From assembly GCA_019321725.1 (NCBI GenBank), contig CM033122.1, positions 14,906,274 through 14,970,273 of the forward strand: a stretch of 64,000 nucleotides of DNA, read 5' to 3'. Below are positions 45,670-58,490 of this stretch, piece by piece. Origin of the DNA: Paulownia fortunei. Its lineage: Eukaryota; Streptophyta; Magnoliopsida; Lamiales; Paulowniaceae. The translations under genes were made by a program, and so were the position numbers. The notes below the pieces were generated by a model. It was given only the letters and a program-made list of their open reading frames with translations, searched no databases and was not told the origin of the DNA. The stretch's first letter is position 1; each line of letters begins with the position of its first letter.

Positions 45670-46452
45670 TGACAGATCTGTTTTTGTACTATTACCAACT
45701 TTACTTATTAATCAAATTCAATTATTGTACAGTTTATTGCAATAAGTAAAAGACAGTAAAATAAATAACACATGAAATTTTTAAGTGCTTCAAATATAAA
45801 TGTAATCTACATGCACAAGGTCACTACTTACAATGAATATTTCATCAATTTAGATTACAGTTATAATAATGAGATTTATTCAAAATGTATAGACTCCCTC
45901 TTTACTAATGACGCCATTCTTAAACAAATCAATTAGTAAACTTTCAACGAGATCCCCTCAATTTTTAAGTATGCTCTTTTAAACTCCCTTTAATGCTGAA
46001 ATTCTTTCAGATGGCAGGCCGACCTTATCTCGAAAATTTTCAAATTCTTCTCCCGAAAGGCTCACATTCTTCTCCCGAATAGTGAATAAAAACGAGGGCA
46101 ATTCCCAAACCTTGAAGCCGTGTACTTCTTCTCTCCAAAGGCGTGCATTGCTTCTTCAATCTTTGGGGTTTATATGCAACATCAATTAAGTTTGAATTTC
46201 TACTTTAAAAGTATTTAGATACGTTGCATAAAATAATACAAAATATATTAAGATCATTTTATTATCAAAAAAAGATCTCAACTTATCTTTGTAAATAAAT
46301 TTCCATCAATGCAATCTAACCAAATCTGCATAAGATAAACTAAGCAATTAATTCATAAAAGATAAATCAATAAATTCAATTAATTCTTGTGCAAGATAAC
46401 AAATTACCAATCATTAATTATGATTTCATCATAATCAATTATGATTTTTTCA
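45670..46452 (-). repeat. 3' LTR of the SIRE-like element (783 bp)
   Basis: TG..CA borders on the plus strand (tgacagatctg ... ttttttca). Aligned throughout with 54184-55029 but diverged and 63 bp shorter, so the insertion is old. Confidence 0.92.
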
Positions 46453-46466
46453 ATCTTTCCCTTTGG
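46453..46466 (-). other. Polypurine tract of the SIRE-like element
   Basis: The minus strand reads CCAAAGGGAAAGAT directly before the 3' LTR. Confidence 0.7.
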
Positions 46467-47190
46467 CATTGATTAGTGAAAACCCAACAACTCCCCCTAA
46501 ATATATCAAATCTGCAAAAATTGTTAATCAATCAAAATTTGTTGGAACAACTACGTGACTGTTGCAACAGTTCAAAACTCCCCCTGCAAATGAGAGAGAT
46601 ATTCAAAAGACCAACAATAGAATGTATTGAATATAAATCAGAGTTCAAATCACATCAAAAACATTGACACATAAATATTCAGCGAAAGCAATTAAAACCA
46701 AATAAATACTTTAGTACATCCCCAACAAATAAGAAATCATTTAGTCATCAACATTAGAGTCATCATCCTCTCCAGTAGCTGGTTCTTTTGCTTCAGTGTC
46801 AGACCAAATTGTTCATTCCCAGTAGAAAATTCAGTTGTTGCAGCAGCAATAAAAGTTCAAGTAGTATCTATTCCACATTTTTTACCAAACTATAACAAAG
46901 CAACCTCAGCATCATCATCTTCACTTATAACTGTAAGATAATGATACTATCATCCAAAAATAATAACAGTTAGTATCATCAACAATATATACTCCTCTTA
47001 AATTTATGGTTTCAAATGAAAGAAGCAAAATTAAGATAAGTATGCATACAACAGATATCATAATCAAATAGATCATGAAAAACCATTAGAACCACTTCTC
47101 TTTTTAACCATTATCAGCAGAAGATATGATAGGCCATGGAAATCCTGCAAACCAAAATGGATACGTATGTCGTCCTTCAGTTTTGGTTGA

Positions 47191-49178
47191 TAATCGATTG
47201 TCGTAGGCCTACCAAATTTAAACCTTACTCTTCAATAAATGATTAATGAGTATAGTGCAAGTAAGAGTCGATCCCACGAGAATCAAGGCTAATTGATTTA
47301 CTATCGACTCAGCTAACTAAAAATTTTAACTTCAAAATTACTAACCTAAATATTAAGACTTCAATAAGCAAACTCTAGAAATAAACAACAAATGTTTGGG
47401 GGGGGGGATTGAGTTGATTAATTAAGTTACAAAAATTAAAACTAATTAAAATATAAATCAATCAAAATCAAAACAACAATCAACAATCGATTAAAGTAGG
47501 TTGAGGTTTCATTCGCCACCACTAAACAATGAGTTCTAATTTTAGATCAATATTATGAATAATTTTCCAATAAAATTATCAATCGTAGGTAATAACAAGC
47601 TCTACTACCCCAATCTTTTCTTAGTTTCTCATTAGATAGAACAAGCTCTCTATCTAATTCTCTATCCACCAAACAACCTAGAACAAGTTCTCTAGATTTA
47701 ATCCGATGGATGCATTTAAATAAAAAAGATAGATTGATCTAAGTAACAACCACACAAGCTCGGATCATTTAACTTAGGTTATATTTTTCATTGCAATTAA
47801 CAAAAATATCCTAAAATCATTAATCACAATTTACTACACATGATTAGAAATTCAAGACAATTATAGATCTAAAATCTCTAATTTAGTTGTAGGGAATTCT
47901 CAAACCCGATTTGGTTGTGCACCCAAACAAAGCAAGAAAATACCTATAAGACATTAAGTATGGAAAAATATAAACAACCTCAATTGAAAAATTGATCAAT
48001 AATATCAAACATTCAATTACAAAAACTCATGTCTAGGGCTTTGAAATCAACTTCAACTAATAAAGAAGTTTAGCCTAACATGATAAGAAATGACAAGAGA
48101 ATAAAAATTAGCAACATTGAGAATCAAAGAAACTTATTGGTTGAAGAAGATAGTTGAAGTTGATGGTATATTATGGATGTCTCCTCCTCCAAGCCTCTTC
48201 CACTTTTTCTTCTTTGAATATCCAAAAACCCCAAGAATGCTTTCAAAATGTGAATAATGTAGAGAGTGAGTAAATCTGAAAATTTTTGTTTGTGTTGGGA
48301 TGATAGTGCCCATTTATAAAGTGTGAGATGGTAATGTGATTTGGTGTAAAGTGTGAAAGGTGTGTTGTGCATTTGGTGTAAAGTGAGTAATGTGTGTGGT
48401 ATGATATATGTATCTAGTGTATACATATCACAAACATATGTCAAAAGGTGTAAAGGATTGCCACTTGCCACTATTCCAACCAAAAGCATCAGTTTTGTCA
48501 CATGGATAGCGCCTAGGCGCTATAATATAGCACCTAGATACCATATTTCTCGAAGATGACAGTAATCACGGCGCTTAGGCACCGAAAATAGGGCGCCTAG
48601 GTGCTGATGTTACTATTTTCTTCTTCTCCAAAATGGCTGTATGACACTGTGTATCTCTTTTCAACTGATTTTTGACCTCTTTATAGACTAAATTAACCTT
48701 CAATATCTTCATAAGTATTGTATCCCTATCTGTTAGATATCTTTAGCCACTTGAATCAGATCAATATCATATTTGTGGAGAGAGTTATTCTAGATATACA
48801 AAGACTGCCATATTTGAAAGTTTCAGTGCATGTTTGACTATTTAACTGAATTTTACTCTTTGAAATCAATTGAATTGGAAACCTTGCAAACATGAAATTT
48901 GTAAGATACATCTCTTATATTTCCAATAAGATAAGAATTAGGTCAATTGAACTTTGGATCAGACTTTTATGCCCCAAATACAAACACTGCCGTAATGAAA
49001 CTGTGTCAATTTGGCCCAAAAATGCTTCTTTCAACTTCGTTTTGGCTCATTTTTTATTTTTTCATTCTCAAACTCCTATCACACACAAAACATTAATAAA
49101 AATTTATTATTAACAAGAACAAAGCGAAGAAGACATAGAAAAATTGATACAAATAAATATAAAAATATGCACTTATCA
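47191..49178 (-). mobile_element. Solo LTR (~2.0 kb), Athila/Tat-like, nested in the SIRE-like element
   Basis: Minus-strand start TGATAAGTGCATATTTTTATATTT, the same opening as the LTR ending at 14305; the other end reads ..GGCCTACGACAATCGATTA. The 5-bp repeat GTTGA is found on both sides (47186-47190 and 49179-49183). No gag or pol sequence lies inside, so it is a solo LTR left by LTR-LTR recombination. The inferred 3' terminus (TA rather than CA) is unusual. Contains palindromic GCGCCTAGGCGC-type motifs at 48508-48605. Confidence 0.75.
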
Positions 49179-49183
49179 GTTGA

Positions 49184-50703
49184 GGATATAGGCTCTAAAA
49201 TTGGCTAAACAGGTACTTCCACAGTTTTTATTGCAACAAATTGGTTCACCGGGGGGTCTTAGAAGCATAAACTAAGCAATATATATTTTAGTTTGTGATC
49301 TATCTATGGCAACACCTGAAATGACTTGGATTGGGTCTGTATTTCTCCAGTGACATCAGCCCCTGCCTTTGTATGTGAGGATCATCACCAACCCCTTCAT
49401 CCATCACATAGGTGCAACTTCTGCAGTGTCTTCCTCAACAACCTCTTCTCGCCATGGTAGCGCAGTGAGTATATTAGGATTTGTCATAACTAAATTGTTC
49501 ACCGTAAGAGAAAAAGGTTGATTTGGTTCAACTCATGGTTATTGTATATGACTAGGACTAGATGATAAGTTTTCTCTTGTTTTCATCATGATATAAGACT
49601 TGAAAGATAGAATAGAAGAAAAACAAAGCATACCAAGTGGTGAAGAAAATCAAATACACCAAACAAATTAGGGTTTTTGTATTCGTTTATCACAATAACT
49701 TCCAAAGCCCCAATTTATTTAATCATACTCTGATTTCTATGTAGATGTTCAATAGTCTCCTTGATTTGGTAAGTTTCCTAAAATCAGACTTCTACTTACA
49801 TTTAATATCATATCAAACATTAAATTAGGGAACTTTTCAAAAATCAAATCTATGGGCAGATTCTGTTGCAACAGATAATTTCAAATTACTTTCATATTTA
49901 TCCAAATCTCTTATGATATATTTCCAAGCACACACAAATTCTTAATTTATGCGTATAGAATTGAAAATTTCAAATGCATGAATTTTGACATAATAAAATA
50001 TGTCACATATTTTAAAAAATCAAATCTTCATATGTTAAAGTCCCAGAATCTCTTCAACCAAAAGAAAATTTTGATTACATACACAAATTCAATTCCTCAA
50101 ATATTTTGAGAGAGAGATTTCATGCAATTTTTTTTCTTTCTCTCTTCTTCTTCTATTTTTTTTTTTTTTTTTGTAAAATGCTCCTCTCTCTCACATTTTG
50201 AATTGGATTTAGTCAGTCAGTAGTTTTCACTCTATTCCAAGAGTAGCTCTTTTCACATGAAAAATCATTTTCTTTAAATCATAGAATATAAGATAGATTG
50301 TTACATGGCTAGCTCCACGCTATTGGATATGTAGCTTTTTTCTGTCAAAAACTTCCAAATAAGCACAATATCAAGGAACATTTGATAGAACGTTATCAAA
50401 TTTTTAGAAAACAGTTGTATTCTAATAAGATTCAACAAACCAAGACTTTAAAATTTGACCATTTAAAACATATGTAGAGCAAATGCAGAATGTCTAATGC
50501 AGTTTCTATCATGTTATATAATAATATATCTAACAACTATTGAATTATTGCAACATATATAGATGAAGATACAAATAATATAGTTGCAACAAATTCCCTT
50601 TTTCTTTTGAATGTTCATGCAGTTAGATCATACAGATTTTTAGAGATTTTCTCAAGGAATCAAAATAAAGTGGATCTAGAGATTTGGTAAATATGTCAAA
50701 AAA
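49184..50703 (-). other. 3' (post-pol) region of the SIRE-like element
   Basis: No open reading frame of note. It is the segment between RNase H and the polypurine tract, where SIRE elements carry an additional, env-like ORF. Here it is too decayed to recognise one. Contains T-rich runs (50155-50173). Confidence 0.4.
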
Positions 50704-50997
50704 TTATTTCTCTGTTGCAACATAGTCAATCACCACAGTTTTCTTTTCAGCTAAATCCCTAATAAAATGATAATGAATATCTAAATGCTTCATTTTTAAG
50801 TGTTGAACAAGATTTTTAAAAATATCAATGACACTTAAATTATCACAAAAAATATGATTAGGAAAATATGGACCCTCTAAACCTTTTGGTTGCTCAACTA
50901 TTTTTTCTTTCTCATTTTTAGGTTTAATTAAAGAGGTGAAACACACATACCTTACCATATCTTTGTAACTGACATTTGGCTTGTCCCTTGTTCGCAT
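50704..50997 (-). pseudogene. SIRE-like RNase H remnant joined to pre-RT linker
   Basis: The frame begins in the integrase-RT linker (YKDMVRYVCFTSLIKPKN) and jumps to FPNHIFCDNLSVIDIFKN, HLDIHYHFIRDL and VATEK, the C-terminal part of copia RNase H. The RT domain that should lie between is absent, so a deletion of roughly 1.5-2 kb is inferred at about 50870-50930. Confidence 0.82.
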
Positions 50998-51299
50998 ACC
51001 TTCAATGAGCGAACCAATGATTTGATCAGTAGGATGACTCTTCTAAACTCTGATTGAAAGTTCATTTTGAGTTGTTTCAGTATTGTCATCATTTTCTGTC
51101 CCCAGTTTCATTTGTTGCAACATCGTTCTCAATTATTGTAATATCCTCTTCAGTGATGACTTGAATGTTATTCTGTTCAGTTCTTTTTTTTTTCCTCTGA
51201 GTCTGAGAATTTCCTCTTCTTCTATTAGTTCTTTCCAAATCTCATATAGGCTTTTCTTAGTACCTGTCCTCAAATACACCTTATTGATGGTGTAACATA

Positions 51300-52130
51300 C
51301 AGTGTTGACTACTTATACCCAAAAATAGATGGCTGCTCCTTTGAAATTCAACATTATCCTAGCCATCTCTTGAAGGGTTCTGTTCTTCCTTTCCACCACA
51401 CCATTTTGTTATGGTGTTTTTGCAATCGAAAATTCATGTGCAATTTCATATTTTTTACAAGAATTCGTGAAGACAACATTTTCAAATTCCTTAATATGAT
51501 TACTTTAAATTCTAACTATCTTATCAATATTGTCATTCTTTTTATTTACCAATTTTTTGCATAATTTTTTGAACACTTGAAAGGTATTCAATTTTTTTCT
51601 AATAAAATCTATCCAAGTAAATCTAAAAAAATCATCAACACATACAAACACATGTCTCTTTCCTCTTAAACTTTCTACCTACATAGGTCTCATGAGGTCT
51701 ATGTGGAGAAATTCTAGAGTACATGATGTACTAATCTGTTGCAACACTTTGTCTGTACATTTCTTTTATTTTCCAAGCTGACATATACCACACACTCTTG
51801 GATTCTTTTTGTTCAGCTTTGATACTCCTAGCACAGCTCCTGTATTCACAATCTTAGTCAGATTCTTAAAATTCAAATGCCTTAATTTTTTATGTCATAA
51901 ATCAGTTTCATCAACTTTTATATTGTAACATACTTGAGGTTGTTGCAATATATAACAATTATCAAATGAATGAGAATTAATTAACACACACCTGCAAGTT
52001 TTATCAAATACCTAGCATTTGTTTTTATTAAACCTGATAAAGAGATTCTAATCTCAAAGTTAGCTAATGCTGATCAGATTTGCCTTCAAACTTTCTACAT
52101 AAAGCACATTCTTGAGTTTTGGTAGTCCTT
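51300..52130 (-). pseudogene. SIRE-like integrase remnant
   Basis: Frames show the GAG-pre-integrase zinc site (CGICQLGK near 51775), RGKRHVFVCVDDFFRFTWIDF (first catalytic Asp region) and the TP.QNGVVERKNRTLQEMARIML block near 51400, carrying the catalytic Glu. Several in-frame stops, so it is inactive. Confidence 0.82.
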
Positions 52131-52189
52131 CAACATTGAGTACTCTGTTTCCAAGTATATGTCCCTTTTCACCATCTCCAAAGATAATA

Positions 52190-52330
52190 TGTCATTCATT
52201 CACACTTTGATAGCCTTTTAATTTTTCCTTGTCACCAGTTATATGTCTAGAACATCCACTATCAAAATACCAAGTATTATTAGTACAGGCTTTTAAGGAA
52301 ATGTCTACAATAAAACATTTAAGATTTGAC
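52190..52330 (-). pseudogene. SIRE-like protease remnant
   Basis: TWYFDSGCSRHITGDKEKL, where DSG is the aspartic-protease active site, followed by the decayed protease body. Confidence 0.8.
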
Positions 52331-52429
52331 TTTCTTATCCAGATTCTTCTTTTAGATTCATTTTTCAAGTCAATTTTGATCTTAAGAGTTTGTTGCAACA
52401 ATTTAGATCTCTGTTGCAACATTGTGGAA

Positions 52430-54150
52430 GTAGGTGAATCAAAATGCATACCATTCCTTAAAGCCTTTTTAAACCTAAAATATTTTGGTCGGATATGTTC
52501 AGACATATTGCAGAAATAACATATAGGAATAAACATTTTTGGCTTTGGCTTTTGAAAAACAAGTTTTTTGTTATTATCAAATATGAACTAAATAGGTTTT
52601 GTTTCTTTTAAAAAAATAGTTTTTGAAGTTGAAGGCTCACCAGTATATCTCAACTTGTGATGATCACTGCATGGTTTACCAATGAAAAATATTTTATCTA
52701 GTTTTTTCTTACCAGAATCGAGCTTCATCATCTTTTTAGTGTGAAGTAGTTCCTGTTAAGTTTTGTGTATTTTTCTGTCCTTTTTAGCAACAAGATTCAT
52801 AAATTCAAGTATTTATACTTTCATCGATTCTTTTTTCTTGTTTAGTATAACAATTTGTTCCTCAAATAACTTGTTGATTTTACATATCTCAAGCCACTTT
52901 TGAAATATTTTGTTATACGTTTGCTAAATTTCCTCGATGTTGGGATCATCCTCATCACTATTAGTTTCTGAATTTAAAATCTGCACATGTTTCTCACATG
53001 TTGCAATAGATGAAGTCAAACACGTTGCATTATATTGAACTATTGGAACATACCTTTGATTTGTTACAACATGTTCACAATGATTGTTAATCATTTTAGA
53101 ATTGAATGCCATATGATCATTTTCCTATTTTCTTCAAATTCTTCATCACTCCAGGTAGTAGTCAAAGACTTGCCAATCCATTTGACATATTCTGTTTGGA
53201 TATGTCCAAATCCTTCACATTCAAGATATTGAATACTTCTATTTTTTCTGTCATCAAAAAAATTAAAATTAGTTTTATCCTTTTGTGAATTGAAAAACTT
53301 ACCAAACTTTGGCTTATTTGAGTTTTCATCCATGATTTTGAGAAATTTCCCAAAACTATTTGTCACAAGAGCCAAAGATTCTGACATATCATCGTTGTCT
53401 TTTGATGTAAATATTGATTTTGGAACTTCAGCTTGGAAAGCAACACTTTTTCTTTTATCTCTCATGTTGTGATTGAGATTCAATTCAAATATTTATAAGG
53501 AGCCCATCAACTCATCCAAATTACTTTTTTAATATCACGGGCGTCTTCAATAGTAGTGACCTTGTACGCAAATATTTCTAGTAGGGACCTTAAAACTTTT
53601 CGTACAAGTTTAAAGTCTGAATACTTTTTGCTAAGAGCTTGAGCTCCATTTTCTATGTCACACAGCTTTGCACTGAAGGTGACAATTGTCTCACTCTCCT
53701 CCATTCTAAGATCTTCAAATCTTGAGGCCAAAATTTGAAATTTTGACCTTTGCACTGCTGTAATTCCTTCATGGGCAGTTTGGAGAATTTCTCAAGCCTC
53801 CTTTGCACTTTCACATGTTGCAATCAATTTGAATTGATTAACATCAACCGCAATGAAAATTGCATTTATAGCCTTTGATTTGTAATTTGGAATTTTCTCA
53901 TCCTCAGTGTTCTATTGATCTTCTGGCTTAAAAACCTCTTCTTTCTATTCATTTGTCATCATAGGATGTTTCCAACCTGTTATAATAGCACGCCAAGCCT
54001 GTTTATCTACAAATTTAATGAAGGCTTGCATCTTTGCCTTCCAGTATGATTAATTCGAGCATTCCAACAGTGGAGGTCAAGTGGTTGATCCTCGTTCACA
54101 AAAATGGTCCATTCATGCACGTCAAATAGATCGGTTCCTAAACTTTCACT
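52430..54150 (-). pseudogene. SIRE-like gag remnant
   Basis: Pieces in several minus-strand frames: TDLFDVHEWTIFVNEDQ (about 54110), then 53755-53507 with MQRSKFQILASRFEDLRMEE and KLVRKVLRSL (UBN2-type gag core), 53483-53091 with MRDKRKSVAFQAEV, SFGKFLKIM and the zinc knuckle region LECEGFGHIQTEY (first and last zinc ligands substituted), then SDEEFEE. A second knuckle, CYFCNMSEHI, lies near 52515. Frameshifts separate the pieces, so it is non-functional. Confidence 0.85.
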
Positions 54151-54168
54151 ATGTATATCTAGTGACCA

Positions 54169-54182
54169 GCTCCTAATGCCAA
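54169..54182 (-). other. Decayed primer-binding site
   Basis: The minus strand just inside the 5' LTR reads TTGGCATTAGGAGC, which differs at three positions from the expected TTGGTATCAGAGC of the initiator Met-tRNA complement. Confidence 0.6.
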
Positions 54183-54183
54183 T

Positions 54184-55029
54184 TGATAGATCTGTTTTCG
54201 TGTTATTACCAACTTTACTTGTTAATCAGATTTAATTATTGTAACAATTACACAGTTTGTTGCAACAAGTAAATGACAATAAAATAAATGACATACAAAA
54301 TTTTTACGTGTTTCAAATACAAATATACTTTACATGCATGAAGTCACCACCTGCATTGAATACTTTACTAGTATTTACTAATTCAGATTACAGTTATAAT
54401 AATGGAACTTATTCAAAATGTAAAGACTTCCTCTTTATTAATGACATCATTCTTTAACAAATCAATTAGTAAAGTTTCAGCGAGGTCCCCTCAACTTTTA
54501 AGTATGCTCTGTTGAACTCCCTTCAATGTTGAAATCCCTTCAGATGACAGACCGACCTTCTCCCGAAGATTTTTAAATTCTTCTCTCGAAGAATTGTGCC
54601 TATCTCCTGAAAGGTTCACTCTCTTCTCCTAAAGAGTGAATAAAAACGAGAGCAACTCCCAAAGCTTGAAGCCGTGCACTTCTTCTCGCCAAATGCGTGC
54701 ATTGTTTCTTCAATCTTGGGGTTTATATATAATATCAATTAAGTTCTAATCTTCACTTTAAAAGTTTTTAGAGGCATTGTATAAATAATACAAGATATAT
54801 AAAGATCATTTCCTTATCAAAAAAATATCTCAACTTATCTTTGTAAATAATTTTTTTCAATCAATCCAATCTAACCAAATTTGCATAAGATAAACTAAGC
54901 AATTAATTCATAGAAGGTAAACCAATAAATTCAATTAATTCTTATGCAAGATAACAAGTCGTCAATAAATGACAACTAAATAAATTATAATTAATTTTGA
55001 TTTAATCATAATTAATTATAATTCTTTCA
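54184..55029 (-). repeat. 5' LTR of the SIRE-like element (846 bp)
   Basis: Plus-strand borders tgatagatctg and ctttca. Contains the same ctcccgaa-rich block as the 3' LTR (near 54550 and 46040) and the same aagttttaagtatgctctgttgaac segment. Confidence 0.92.
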
Positions 55030-55034
55030 GTAAT

Positions 55035-57849
55035 TAAAAATCAGCAATTAGTAATGTAGTATCAATTAATCACTTGGGAGTATTGGACAAAGATCTATAC
55101 TTTTGGTAGGATGTAAATTGAATACCTTATAGTATTCGAATAGTAAAATTTCGTATCATTCACTTGAATAATGCTCAAGTTAAATATACATTTAATGATA
55201 TTATAAAATATATATATAAAAAAGACATCAATCACATATAATCCAACGTTTTACTAGTTATTAACTAACATGGAATGAGCCATTTGGATCTCAACTTCGA
55301 AATATCTTATTTACATTGGATGCTTTTATACCAAATGAGCATACTTGCATTTTTAGTCGTTGGTCTACTTTTAATTTTATCTCCTATTATGGGGTTTGAC
55401 CATTTAAGGATGGTTATCTTAAAATATTTGGCAGTATAAAGAAAAATGCCTGCCATGTGGAGCAAATGGAGGGAAACCCACACTCCTATCTCTCATTTTA
55501 GAGGGAATCCTTCTACAATTTTCTTCCAAATCCTCCTATTCTTATTTTTCCCAAACAAAACCTAGAAACTAAGAAGAAAAGAAATATATTGTATGATTTT
55601 TCCTATCAGTATTTGCATCTTATTGACATTAATTATTAAAATTTTCATCTAACATGATCTCCATGGAAATTCTTTTGATCGTGGTTAACTACTTTGTTAC
55701 AATAATGAGATGCCTATGCAATAAAAAAAAAAATTACATCATATAATTTATTTAAGAAACTTATTGGTATAAAAGTGATTTATGGAAGTAATTTCCTGAA
55801 ACAAAACTGATTGCTAAATGTCTTTAGTGGTACATATCTGAGTTAGGCTAATAAAAATATTTTATATTGTTGCTATCAAATTTTTGAGATATTATATGAA
55901 AATTCTTATTCTTATTTATAATGTTCTATATATTTGCAAAAGGAGGAGTTGAAGTAGTAAAACAATAATTTTTTTTTTTTTTTATATCCAGGTATTCAAA
56001 ATTTATGTTTCGACTAAGTTGTAGAATGAATGTCCACCTCCAAGGACAGTCACCGAGGAAAGCCCGCTATGTGGTGCTTATAATTTATATATACTTGAAT
56101 TGACAATTCCGTATGTGAATTCTACTTAAAGTAACAATACATTTGAACCCATTTGACCAATTATTTTAAACTTCCAAAGATAATTGAACTTTTAACCTGT
56201 ATACTGTTACCCAAACATTATCTAATGTGTAGATTATCAACAAGAAAAACCTTATTGATAATCGGAAAATGGGATTTGGAGGGATTGTAGAAAGATTCCC
56301 TCGCAAATGAGACACAGGAAAGTGGGTTTCCTCCATTTTGTTCCCACGGCAAGCCACCTTGACAATTTTCCCTTCTATGCTGGAAAATCCTCAATTTTCC
56401 CTCCAAATAGGTAATTTAGGGTGAAATTAGATTTTTGTGGCGTAATTGTCTTTAAATTCTCAAATTTTTGAAGATATTGGTCGTAAATTGCTAGATCCCC
56501 AAAATAAAGAATGAAAATTAAAAATAAGTTAATATATAGAACCAAAAATATAATTTTGCTTGCAAAACAACGAGAATCATTTCACATTAATAATGTGATT
56601 CGCATTGTATTAACATAGAACTATTTTCGTCGGTTAGTGAGAAATAATTGATATAAGTAAGTATTTTTTAAGTTTCATCATTTAAACTAGGCCTTATTAC
56701 TCTAATTTTTTAACCAAAAATAATTAAAGAATTCAATGCCTTGTTGATAAGAAAAAGACAAAAAATGACTAGGCAGTTTGGTATTTAGTAAGGGAGAATA
56801 ATTTTCACTTGCAAGCTGGATAATAATTACTAAACAAATGATTAGTCATCTTGTATTATCTTCAAAATTAGGCTCTTCATATTTGTGATTACTTTAATCC
56901 TGTCAAATTTATTTGAGTTTTTTTGGAGACCTTTGAGCTCTTGTTGATTGCACTTGGTCTTATAGAAATATCAGTCAATCCACCGTGTTTTTCTTGCCAA
57001 AATAATAAGACAAGGAGGTGGCTCCATTTCCCGTTTTATTGTCTTGGACTTGTCGTTTTGTTTTTTTAAATTAGATTGTCCTTTGCTTTTTCAAAATTAG
57101 ATATTTTTTGGGAGCAAGATTGGGATGTGGTTATAAATGTTTTATGAAAGCTTGAATTTAATTTATATGGTAATGAATATGAGGGCAAATTGAAAATTTT
57201 GAGGAGTTTAATTTATCACGATATTATAAATAGTAATTTTTAATTCAATAATTCATATTGAGTTCGACTCGAATAATTAATTTTGAACTAAAAAAAATTG
57301 AATTGAGTTGGATTTAATCTAAAAAGAAAATAAATAAATAAATTGAGACAACATTGATTAGTATTCCAACTTTTGTCTGGAAAGGTTGAAACCAAAGGGG
57401 AAAACTACAACCCCCAACTTTTGTTTTGAAAGTGCACATTAATACTTCAATTAATTTGTTGCTAAAACCCTTCAAATGTATGAGTAACAATTTGGGATAA
57501 TTTTGGGATAAACAGTTAAAAGTGTCAAAATGACAAGTAACATTACAAACTAAATAGCTTAACTTTATAGCAAAATGAGAAATAATTTTGGGATAAAAGG
57601 TGTATATTTTTATGATTATTTTGTTCAACACTTGCACATGTCATGTGTTTCTTTTCTTTTTTCTTTTTTCTTTGCGTAATTAAACCATACTTGTTGCTTA
57701 CTAGTTACTACTATATCACCATAGTATAGTTATGAAACCAACGAATTTAAATTTATGATTTTCATTTATTTTTTAAGATGTCTTAAAATAAAATTTTATA
57801 CTATAAATAAAAGTTTTTTTTTCTTTTCGAAACAATCATCTCGTTTAAA
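55035..57849. other. Intergenic AT-rich DNA
   Basis: No gene recognised. It contains the inverted repeat described separately (55447-55533 and 56271-56357) and poly-T/poly-A tracts. Confidence 0.4.
55447..56357. repeat. ~87-bp inverted repeat pair around a 740-bp spacer
   Basis: 55447-55533 (tgcctgccatgtggagcaaatgg...) is the imperfect reverse complement of 56271-56357 (...ccattttgttcccacggcaagcca). By eye about 75-80% of positions pair. It could be transposon ends or an inverted duplication of a neighbouring repeat. Confidence 0.7.
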
Positions 57850-58315
57850 TCCATATTAATAAAATTAGATCGGACCAAACTGTTCGACTGATCCAACCAT
57901 AAATCGATGATCGGTCCGATTTGACTTGGAGTAAAAAATCAAAAATTCGATCATTTTGATAAAAAAATCCAATCAAAAAAATGATCAAATGGGCTAGAAC
58001 CAATTTTTTTTGTTTTGTTTATTTTTTATTTTTTTAAAAATTTTAAACTTGTAATTTGATTACATTTATATAATTATTTAGATTTTAAATTTTGTTATAT
58101 ATATATTTTTAGTTGGTTATTTATTTTTTATTTTATTTTTATATAACTATTAGTGTATTATATTATAATTTTATATAATATAATAAAAAAAATAGTCAAT
58201 TTTCATCAGATCAATCGAACCAAATATTGAATCGGTTAGATCGATTGAATCGCTAATCAATAAAAAAATTAATTTAATTATCGATTCGAATATAAAAATA
58301 TTAATTTAAACCAAT
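57850..58315. repeat. Dispersed repeat family (aaccggttcgatcgg type), copy B
   Basis: Begins atcggaccaaactgttcgactgatccaacc, has the AT-rich core and ends gttagatcgattgaatcgctaatcaataaaaaaattaattt, matching the end of copy A at 30600-30690. Confidence 0.8.
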
Positions 58316-58465
58316 AATGGGGCTATCATTTAATCAATACGTTCAGGAGCAATGATATAGATTTACATAAAAAAATTACTAATTTCAATTATAATCTAAA
58401 ACATCATTTTTATATTAAAATTAAATGAGACAAAAGGAGTATTATTTAATGAGCCCCACAATTTA

Positions 58466-58490
58466 TATATATATATATATATATATATAA
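58466..58490. repeat. (AT)n microsatellite
   Basis: About 12 AT dinucleotides between dispersed-repeat copies B and C. Confidence 0.9.

Larger units (their letters stand above)
45670..55029 (-). mobile_element. Ty1/copia SIRE-like element, 9.36 kb, both LTRs, internally deleted
   Basis: Minus-strand order: 5' LTR 55029-54184, primer-site relic, gag (about 54150-52430), protease (about 52260), integrase (about 52130-51300), short RT linker piece, RNase H (50997-50704), long 3' region, polypurine tract 46466-46453, 3' LTR 46452-45670. A perfect 5-bp target duplication GTAAT flanks it (45665-45669 and 55030-55034). Nearly the whole RT is missing, and all frames carry stops. A solo LTR is nested at 47191-49178. 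The gag/zinc-knuckle wording (ECEGFGHIQ) is typical of SIRE/Maximus elements. Confidence 0.95.

Noticed and set aside
48507..48610. CRISPR-like spacing of short palindromes
   Set aside because: Only four degenerate copies in a plant LTR with irregular spacing; not a CRISPR array.
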